This document shows positions 1 to 5,568 of a stretch of 5,568 nucleotides of DNA, in pieces. Source of the stretch: Pirellulales bacterium (lineage in GTDB: Bacteria; Planctomycetota; Planctomycetia; Pirellulales; JALHLM01); assembly GCA_022844585.1 (NCBI GenBank), contig JALHLM010000416.1:1-5568 (forward strand), in the 5' to 3' direction. Every line of letters starts with the position of its first letter. The first letter of the stretch is position 1. A program made the translations under genes and the position numbers. Below the pieces are notes generated by a model, which did not search any database, was not told the origin of the DNA, and saw nothing but the letters and a program-made list of their open reading frames with translations.

Positions 1-486
1 ATTGGAAGCGGCCGAGGTTCTTTGCACTGCGCGCTCGGACGTCGGACATAGAAACGCCGATGGAGTCTCGGTGCCGACGGCTCCTTCCATATGTTCGCAG
101 TCGTCGCAGGCACTCCACTCCGTGTTCATGCACTTCTGCGTGTATTTATGAAGTGTCGGCTGCTCGATTTGAGCCAGGATGTTCATCGCCCAATTCGGGC
201 CGGCGCACCAGAGAGCCTGAGGAGCTCCCGCCTGAGTGCCAAACTGTGCAGCAAAATTCGGTTTCGTCTGGCAGATCGGCACGCCCGCGGGAAACGCCTT
301 GTGGTTCGCCATGAACGTATGGCAGCCCAAGGTCAATTGCTTGATGTTGTTCGTACATTGCGCACGCCGTGCGGACTCACGGGCGATTTGCAAGGCGGGC
401 AACAGCAACGCGATCAAGATGCCGATGATCGCGATCACCACCAACAACTCCACCAGCGTGAAGCCAAACGCGCGATGTCGTCGCAT
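1..486 (-). CDS. DUF1559 domain-containing prepilin-like protein (5' part, runs off the window)
   Basis: The first 162 residues are present; the C-terminus lies beyond the left edge. The N-terminus MRRHRAFGFTLVELL is a type IV prepilin/pseudopilin signal: a short basic leader, predicted cleavage between Gly8 and Phe9, Glu13 at mature position +5, then a hydrophobic helix to about residue 30. The helix is followed by ARESARRAQCTNNIKQL (residues 35-51), the hallmark of the DUF1559 (SBP_bac_10-type) family, which is hugely expanded in Planctomycetes. Further family-like stretches are HKAFPAG (62-68), GPNWAMNILAQIEQ (96-109) and FLCPTSE (145-151). Full-length members usually have about 300 residues, so roughly half is seen. 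The part seen is cysteine-rich (C44, C55, C72, C94, C119, C127, C130, C147), including a CDDC pair. The ATG at 486 fits the prepilin leader length, although no well-spaced Shine-Dalgarno precedes it. Family role is poorly known; an envelope location is inferred. Transcribed divergently from the large plus-strand gene. Confidence 0.93.
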   Translation of the reverse strand, partial: MRRHRAFGFTLVELLVVIAIIGILIALLLPALQIARESARRAQCTNNIKQLTLGCHTFMANHKAFPAGVPICQTKPNFAAQFGTQAGAPQALWCAGPNWAMNILAQIEQPTLHKYTQKCMNTEWSACDDCEHMEGAVGTETPSAFLCPTSERAVQRTSAASN

Positions 487-559
487 GAGCCTAAAACCCC
501 TGGCCGCCGAAGCGACGCCATTTCGACAGGAGTAGGAAGAACTCGGATTGATATGTAAA

Positions 560-585
560 AGCGCGCGTTCGGAACGAACGACGCT
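560..585 (-). promoter_or_regulatory. inverted repeat / hairpin in the leader of the DUF1559 gene
   Basis: CGTTCG (566-571) and CGAACG (575-580) are perfect reverse complements around a GAA loop. Flanking AGCG (560-563) and CGCT (582-585) add four more pairs across a small internal loop, giving a stem of ten pairs. Read on the minus strand, the stem ends in CGCT followed directly by three more T, so it resembles a weak intrinsic terminator or attenuator about 75 bases before the DUF1559 start. It could equally be a dimeric repressor operator. The T-tract is short, so the terminator reading is weak. Confidence 0.35.
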
Positions 586-1518
586 GCAATCTTACGGTGG
601 ACGGCCTAGCAGAATTGCCTGCCTCTCTCTCCACATTGCAAAGTATGTCAATCGTCGGGCTGGAGTTCAAGAAACATTCCGACAATATTCGTACCGCCGC
701 TCACGTCACCCAGCAACGAAATGTTAGGGTCGTGTTAGCGATGCGATGATGGGCCAGTCCGATCTTCGACCGACTACATTCTCGGCGTGAAATCTAGCAA
801 TTCCTTTCATTCTTAGTTAGGCGATCACGCTCGAGCGCTTGTTCGGTGGAACGACATCCGACTTACCATCAAAGCGTGATAGCACGCCCCAACGGGAATT
901 ACGCCGGATCTTAAGTCGTGGGCGCTCGTCGCCAGTGGCCGCCGCGTCCTCTTTACTGACAACGCGAATTTTACGATACGTTCCTCGTGAAATGTTTGGT
1001 GTGGGTTCGTGCAAACAAGGCCGCCTTCTTTATCCTATTGTCGGAACGCAGGTCATCGAGCTCTGCCCTTCGCCGCAGACAGCATGGACCAGGATGTGTC
1101 CCTCCCCCCTGACGAGTACAAGTTATTCGCGACGCCGCAGGGACGGTTTTGTTGAATTCGGAAATGACTTCGACGGCGGCCCTAAAACGCCAGCCTGAAC
1201 GCAAAGGCGAAAGTCAGCCATCATGCAAATCCCGAGTAAAGTTGGACGGCGCGGCAATTGATGAGTGCGTCGTTAGACTTATTCGTCATCGCACGAAGCC
1301 GGTCCGACTATGCTTCGGCGAGCTATCGGGACGTAGACTCCGCAAGACTCCACCGGCCAAACACAATCCTAACGCCCGTTTTCTTCCCTCCCGGTCGTCC
1401 CCCGCTTATAGTCTCCGGTTGACGGCGCCTGGCTCTAGGGTCCGGGCGGCGTGAACAGATTCGTTGCGTCCACAACAGGGTCGCCTGGGCGGGCCTCGCG
1501 CGCTGGCCTTGGGCAGGA

Positions 1519-1524
1519 GAGGAG
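1519..1524 (+). promoter_or_regulatory. ribosome binding site of the ThuA/PQQ dehydrogenase gene
   Basis: GAGGAG ends six bases before the ATG at 1531, an ideal Shine-Dalgarno spacing; a second AGGAG lies at 1515-1519. It decides the start. The frame stays open upstream to a TGA at 1420-1422, but no upstream in-frame codon has such a site, and the planctomycete export motif falls at the usual distance after this ATG. Confidence 0.75.
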
Positions 1525-1530
1525 CTGGCT

Positions 1531-4500
1531 ATGCCGCGTTCACGTCTGGCTGGATTGCGCTCGCGTCGCGCTCGTCGTCGCTTTCAGTTGGAGCCGTTGG
1601 AAGATCGCCGACTATTGCATGGCGATTTCGACCTGCTTGTTTTTTCCAAGACCGCGGCGTTCCGGCATGATTCGATTGACGAGGGAATCGCCGCGATTCA
1701 GGCGCTGTCCGTGGAACATGAATTCAACGTCACCACTTCCGAGGACGCGGCGATCTTCAACGACGTTGATCTGGCGCCGTTCGAGGCCGTGGTGTTCCTT
1801 AGCACGACGGGCGACATCCTGAACGCCGCGCAGCAAGCCGCCTTCGAGCGCTATGTTCAGGCGGGCGGCGGATATATCGGCGTGCATGCCGCGGCGGATA
1901 CTGAATACGGCTGGGCCTGGTACGGCGATTTGGTCGGCGCGTACTTTCAGAGCCATCCCCCCGGGACTGCGAGCGCCACGGTGCGCGTGCTGGATTCGGT
2001 GCATCCCTCGACGGCGGAGTTGCCGGCGGAATGGGTGCGCACGGACGAGTGGTACAACTACTCCTCGAACCCGCGCGGCGACGTACATGTGCTGATGACG
2101 CTCGACGAATCGAGCTATGCGGGCGGCACGATGGGCGTCGATCACCCGATCTCCTGGTGCCATGAATACGACGGCGGACGTTCGTGGTACACCGGTCTGG
2201 GTCACACGGCGGGCTCCTACAGCGAGCCGAACTATCGGCAGCATCTGTTGGGCGGCATCGAGTGGGCCGCCGGCGCCGTGGAGGGAGATTGCGGCGCGAC
2301 GATTGAAAACAACTACGAGAAGGTCGTTCTCGATAGCAACACGAACAATCCGATGGAGTTGGCCGTCGCCAACGACGGCCGCGTGTTCTTCGTCGAACGC
2401 GGCGGCGACGTGAAGGTTTATCAACCCGAGAGCGGGGCCACGGCCACCCTGGGCCACATTAACGTCTTCACCGGCAACGAAGACGGGTTGCTCGGCATTG
2501 CCCTCGATCCGAATTTCGACGCGAATCAGTGGATCTACGTCTTCTATTCGCCGCCGGGCGCGATCGCCAAGCAACATGTGTCGCGTTTTACGCTCGTCAA
2601 CAATCAATTGAATCTGGCGAGCGAGGAAGTGTTGCTGGAAATCCCCACGCAGCGGGCGCAGTGCTGCCATTCGGCTGGCTCGCTGACGTTCGGCCCGGAC
2701 GGCACGCTCTACATCTCCACCGGCGACAACACGAATCCTTTCGAGTCCGACGGGTTCGCGCCGATCGACGAGCGGCCGGGGCGTTCGCCGTGGGACGCGC
2801 AAAAAAGCTCCGGCAATCGCAACGACCTGCGCGGAAAAATTCTGCGGATCAAACCGACGGACGACGGCGGCTACACGATCCCCGATGGGAACCTCTTCCC
2901 GGTCGACGGCTCGAATGGCCGCCCCGAGGTGTATGTGATGGGGAACCGGAACCCGTTCCGCATCGCGGTAGATTCAGAGACCGGTTGGCTCTATTGGGGC
3001 GAAGTCGGTCCCGACGCGAGCAATGCCAATGCCAATCGCGGTCCACAAGGTTATGACGAGTTCAACCAGGCCCGCTCGGCCGGCAACTACGGCTGGCCGT
3101 TGTTCGTCGGCGACAACCTGGCGTATCGCGAATACGATTTCGACACCGGAGCTTCCGGCCCGGCGTTCAATCCGGCCGCGCCGGTGAACAATTCGCCGAA
3201 CAATATTGGCTCCCCGCAACTTCCCGCGGCGCAACCCGCCTGGATCTGGTATCCGTACGGCAACTCCGCGCAGTTCCCTGAGCTTGGTACCGGCGGGCGG
3301 ACCGCGATGGGCGGGCCGACCTATCACTTCGACGCGGAGTTGGAGTCCGATCGCAAGCTGCCCGGCTACTACGACGACACGGTGTTCATCTACGAGTGGT
3401 CCCGCAATTGGATTAAAGAGGTCAAGCTCGACGACGCGGGCAACGTGCTGGCGATCAATCCGTTCCTGCCGAGCCTGGACCTGCGGCGGCCGATGGACAT
3501 GACGATCGGGCCCGACGGGGCGATTTACATGATCGAATGGGGGACCGGCTTCGGCGGCAACAACGCCGATTCGCAATTGATCCGCATCGATTATCTGCGC
3601 AACGATCGCCCGCCGGTCGCTGTTGCGAGTTCTGACGTCGGCGCGGGTCCTGTGCCGCTCGAAGTGCATTTCTCAAGCGCCGGCTCGGGCGACGGCAGCG
3701 GCGGCCCGGTGACGTTCGCCTGGGATTTCACGACCGACGGCGTGATCGATTCGACCGAGGCGAACCCGACCTTCACGTATGCCGTGGCCGGCAATTACAC
3801 CGCGACGCTCACGGTCACCGATCTGGACGGGAACATTGCCCTGGCGACGGTGCCGATCGCGGCCGGCAATTCGGCGCCGGTGGTGACGTTGATCGCGCCC
3901 GGCGGCGGCCTGATCTATGACTGGGGCGACCTGATCACCTATCGGGTGCAGGTGTACGACGTCGAAGACGGCAACACCGAGGACGGCGGCATTGATTGCG
4001 GCGACGTCGTCGTGCAACTCTTTCAAGGACACGACACGCACTCACATCCCTTGGAGGAATACACCGGCTGTATCGGGACGATTCAAGCCCCGGCCGGGCA
4101 TGGCGGCGACGGGGACGACTTGTTCCTCGTCGTGGAAGCCCGCTACACCGACCGCGGCGCGCCGGGCGTGGGACCGTTTACTGCGCGACAAGCGGCGGTC
4201 TTGCAACCGCGACGGATCGAGGCCGAACACTACGATGCGGCGTTCGGCGTCGAAGTGGAGCCGACGTCGGATCGCGGCGGGGGCGGCGACAACGTCGGCT
4301 TTATCGACGACATGGACTACCTGGTCCTGCGACCGATGGACATGACCAACGTGGACGACCTGCGATTTCGCGTGGCCTCGGCCGGTCCCGGCGGGACGAT
4401 CGAAGTAAGGGCCTCGCAGGACGGCCCGCTGCTGGCCACGGCCGAGATCACGCCGACCGGCGACTGGCAAGTGTTCAAGAACGTCACCGTACCGATTGAA

Positions 4501-5568
4501 CAACAATTGGGCGTCAAATCGCTGGTGCTGACATTCCGTGGGACGGAACCGTCGCTGTTCAATCTCAATTGGATCGATTTCCTCCGCCGCGACGACACGC
4601 GACCGACCGCGCTGGACGACGCGTACGTAGTGCCCAATCACCAAGACTTCGTCGTCGGCGGGTTGGGCGTCCTTGGAAACGACTTCGACGGACAACTCGA
4701 TCCGCTTCGGGCGCGCGTGGTGGCACAGCCAGACCATGGCTTCGTCGAGTTGGGTTCTAACGGATCGTTCACGTACACGCCGGAGAACGGGTACACCGGC
4801 CCGACGAGCTTTACCTACGCGGCGGAACAAGGCGTGCCGTCCAACGTGGTTCCGCTCGGCGCGAACTGGCGTTATCTGGCCAATGGCAGCAACCAAGGCA
4901 CGGCCTGGCGCGCGAAGGACTTCGACGACGATTCGTGGGCGATCGGCGCGGGACAGTTCGGTTACGGCGACGGCGACGAAACCACGACGGTCGGCTACGG
5001 TCCCAACTCCGGTCAGAAGTACGTCACCACGTACTTCCGCCACACGTTCCAGTTGGACAATCCGGACAAGTATGCGTCGCTCAAGGTCCGTATTTTGCGC
5101 GACGACGGCGCCGGCATCTTCCTGAACGGCGATTTGGTGGGCTACTCGAATCTGGCGAACGGCGCCGGTTTCAATACGACGGCCGGCGAGGCGATGCAGG
5201 ACGCCCAGGAAGAGGCTTTTTTCGAATTCATCGTCGATCCCGCCGACCTGGTCGCCGGCAAAAACGTGCTGGCCGTGGAAATTCACCAGTCCTCCGGTAA
5301 CAGCTCCGACTTAAGTTTCGACCTGGAACTCATCGGCGTGCTTCAATCGGAAGTGGCGACGGTGCATCTCGACCTGCGCGTCCCGTTGATCGGCGATACG
5401 AACAACGACAACGCCGTCAACATCGTCGATCTGAACAACGTGCGGAATAACTTCGGCGGCGAAGGCCTGGGCGATACCAACGGCGACAACGTGGTGAACA
5501 TCGTCGATCTAAACAACGTGCGCAACAACTTCGGCGCCGTCGGCCCGGCCGCCCTGGTCGCCTCGCAG
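1531..5568 (+). CDS. secreted modular ThuA / PQQ sugar dehydrogenase with PKD, CBM6-like and dockerin-like domains (3' end missing)
   Basis: 1346 codons are visible with no frameshift; the stop is beyond the right edge. Domains in order, with approximate residues: basic N-terminus with the planctomycete extracellular motif LEPLEDRRLL (20-29), no classical hydrophobic signal peptide. ThuA-like domain (33-250), with LLVFSKTAAFRHDSI, GGGYIGVHAAADTEY and GLGHT. Soluble glucose/sorbosone dehydrogenase-type propeller (258-690), with CCHSAGSLTFGPDGTLY, NDLRGKILRI, YVMGNRNPFRIAVD and GYDEF..GNYGWP; H380 and R473-N474 match the catalytic His and PQQ-contacting Arg-Asn of soluble glucose dehydrogenase as I recall them. 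PKD domain (694-778, WDFTTDG, GNYTATLTVTD). His/Cys beta domain (780-893). CBM6-like domain (894-1018, IEAEHYD, NVGFIDDMDY, FNLNWIDFL). Cadherin/Ig-like domain (1024-1097, ending GSFTYTPENGYTGPTSFTY). Galactose-binding-like jelly-roll (1105-1270, YFRHTF, LRDDGAGIFLNGDLVG, VEIHQSSGNSSDLSFDLEL). Two dockerin-like repeats (1288-1335). The family is thought to oxidise sugars with PQQ and calcium outside the cytoplasm. Substrate is unknown, and no CxxCH haem site is present. Domain calls are solid; function is inferred. Confidence 0.95.
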   Translation, partial: MPRSRLAGLRSRRARRRFQLEPLEDRRLLHGDFDLLVFSKTAAFRHDSIDEGIAAIQALSVEHEFNVTTSEDAAIFNDVDLAPFEAVVFLSTTGDILNAAQQAAFERYVQAGGGYIGVHAAADTEYGWAWYGDLVGAYFQSHPPGTASATVRVLDSVHPSTAELPAEWVRTDEWYNYSSNPRGDVHVLMTLDESSYAGGTMGVDHPISWCHEYDGGRSWYTGLGHTAGSYSEPNYRQHLLGGIEWAAGAVEGDCGATIENNYEKVVLDSNTNNPMELAVANDGRVFFVERGGDVKVYQPESGATATLGHINVFTGNEDGLLGIALDPNFDANQWIYVFYSPPGAIAKQHVSRFTLVNNQLNLASEEVLLEIPTQRAQCCHSAGSLTFGPDGTLYISTGDNTNPFESDGFAPIDERPGRSPWDAQKSSGNRNDLRGKILRIKPTDDGGYTIPDGNLFPVDGSNGRPEVYVMGNRNPFRIAVDSETGWLYWGEVGPDASNANANRGPQGYDEFNQARSAGNYGWPLFVGDNLAYREYDFDTGASGPAFNPAAPVNNSPNNIGSPQLPAAQPAWIWYPYGNSAQFPELGTGGRTAMGGPTYHFDAELESDRKLPGYYDDTVFIYEWSRNWIKEVKLDDAGNVLAINPFLPSLDLRRPMDMTIGPDGAIYMIEWGTGFGGNNADSQLIRIDYLRNDRPPVAVASSDVGAGPVPLEVHFSSAGSGDGSGGPVTFAWDFTTDGVIDSTEANPTFTYAVAGNYTATLTVTDLDGNIALATVPIAAGNSAPVVTLIAPGGGLIYDWGDLITYRVQVYDVEDGNTEDGGIDCGDVVVQLFQGHDTHSHPLEEYTGCIGTIQAPAGHGGDGDDLFLVVEARYTDRGAPGVGPFTARQAAVLQPRRIEAEHYDAAFGVEVEPTSDRGGGGDNVGFIDDMDYLVLRPMDMTNVDDLRFRVASAGPGGTIEVRASQDGPLLATAEITPTGDWQVFKNVTVPIEQQLGVKSLVLTFRGTEPSLFNLNWIDFLRRDDTRPTALDDAYVVPNHQDFVVGGLGVLGNDFDGQLDPLRARVVAQPDHGFVELGSNGSFTYTPENGYTGPTSFTYAAEQGVPSNVVPLGANWRYLANGSNQGTAWRAKDFDDDSWAIGAGQFGYGDGDETTTVGYGPNSGQKYVTTYFRHTFQLDNPDKYASLKVRILRDDGAGIFLNGDLVGYSNLANGAGFNTTAGEAMQDAQEEAFFEFIVDPADLVAGKNVLAVEIHQSSGNSSDLSFDLELIGVLQSEVATVHLDLRVPLIGDTNNDNAVNIVDLNNVRNNFGGEGLGDTNGDNVVNIVDLNNVRNNFGAVGPAALVASQ
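5392..5535 (+). repeat. tandem dockerin-like calcium-binding repeats
   Basis: Two 22-residue units start 78 bases apart (5392-5457 and 5470-5535) inside the large protein. Each has the F-hand spacing of type I dockerins: D1289, N1291, D1293, N1297, D1300 in the first unit and D1315, N1317, D1319, N1323, D1326 in the second, followed by the shared helix LNNVRNNFG. By hand comparison 57 of 66 bases agree, and most differences are silent or lie in the calcium loop, which suggests a fairly recent duplication. Dockerins in cellulosomes bind cohesins; in Planctomycetes such domains are common at protein C-termini and their partner is not established. The protein probably ends not far downstream. 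Confidence 0.88.

Larger units (their letters stand above)
487..1530. other. divergent intergenic region, about 1 kb, no convincing gene
   Basis: This stretch separates the two divergent genes. All reading frames are broken into short pieces, and none of their translations resembles a family I recognise or carries a good start context. The composition looks visibly less GC-rich and less codon-structured than the flanking genes. I see no tRNA, rRNA, riboswitch or transposon end. The only structured element that stands out is the inverted repeat at 560-585. Both genes must be promoted from within this region, but no hexamer pair on either strand is good enough to call. A small RNA or a decayed gene cannot be excluded by eye. 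Confidence 0.6.

Noticed and set aside
566..580. LexA/SOS box
   Set aside because: The half-sites are in the order GTTC then GAAC, the reverse of the Gram-positive type GAAC-N4-GTTC box.
646..651. Perfect TTGACA on the minus strand as a -35 box for the DUF1559 gene
   Set aside because: At 16-18 bases downstream only GAGAG-type sequence is found, nothing like TATAAT. The sigma-54 spacing was also tested and does not fit.
828..837. Perfect palindrome CGCTCGAGCG
   Set aside because: A ten-base palindrome is expected about once per kilobase by chance, and no second copy or promoter lies nearby.
839..1198. 119-codon open frame on the plus strand in the intergenic region
   Set aside because: The translation is low in hydrophobic order, matches no family I know and has no Shine-Dalgarno. 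It is compatible with chance.
1149..1454. 101-codon open frame on the plus strand before the large gene
   Set aside because: Its basic, unstructured translation has no motif, and no ribosome binding site stands before its ATG.
2662..2670. CCH as part of a haem c site
   Set aside because: Haem c attachment needs CxxCH, and no cysteine stands at the required position. The context is a dehydrogenase propeller strand.
1612..2802. 396-codon open frame on the minus strand
   Set aside because: It lies antisense to the ThuA/propeller coding region. Its translation is rich in Arg, Ala and Val with no family motif, as expected from the mirror of a GC-rich gene.
4042..5286. 414-codon open frame on the minus strand
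   Set aside because: It mirrors the His/Cys, CBM6-like, Ig-like and jelly-roll coding region and shows no recognisable motif. The plus frame has clear domains throughout.

Overview
The window looks like planctomycete DNA, probably from the Pirellulales side of the phylum (the order is inference). Three sequence marks point there. The first is a DUF1559-type prepilin-like protein with the N-terminus GFTLVELLVVIAIIGILIALLLP. The second is a long secreted protein whose N-terminus carries the arginine-rich planctomycete extracellular motif LEPLEDRRLL instead of an ordinary signal peptide. The third is a pair of dockerin-like repeats of the NIVDLNNVRNNFG kind near the end of that protein. The coding DNA is GC-rich and shows no frameshifts.

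Layout: positions 1-486 (minus strand) hold the first 162 codons of the DUF1559 gene, which runs off the left edge. Positions 487-1530 are about 1 kb of divergent intergenic DNA with no convincing gene. It holds one hairpin-forming inverted repeat, about 75 bases upstream of the DUF1559 start. Positions 1531-5568 (plus strand) are one uninterrupted reading frame of 1346 codons that runs off the right edge, with a good ribosome binding site (GAGGAG) in front of its ATG.

The large gene encodes a modular, probably exported sugar-oxidising protein. Its order is: planctomycete export motif, ThuA-like domain, soluble PQQ glucose/sorbosone dehydrogenase-type beta-propeller, PKD domain, a short His/Cys-containing beta domain, CBM6-like carbohydrate-binding domain, cadherin/Ig-like domain, a galactose-binding-like jelly-roll typical of planctomycetes, and two dockerin-like calcium-binding repeats. 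ThuA, propeller, PKD and CBM6 in one chain is an arrangement I recall from Bacteroidetes and actinobacterial proteins. The planctomycete export motif and the extra C-terminal modules are the local additions. The protein is likely to bind a polysaccharide or glycoconjugate outside the cytoplasm and oxidise sugar ends with PQQ. No haem domain is visible, so the electron acceptor must be elsewhere.

The two genes are divergent and nothing in the sequence shows a shared function. I see no mobile element, CRISPR array, RNA gene or convincing promoter.
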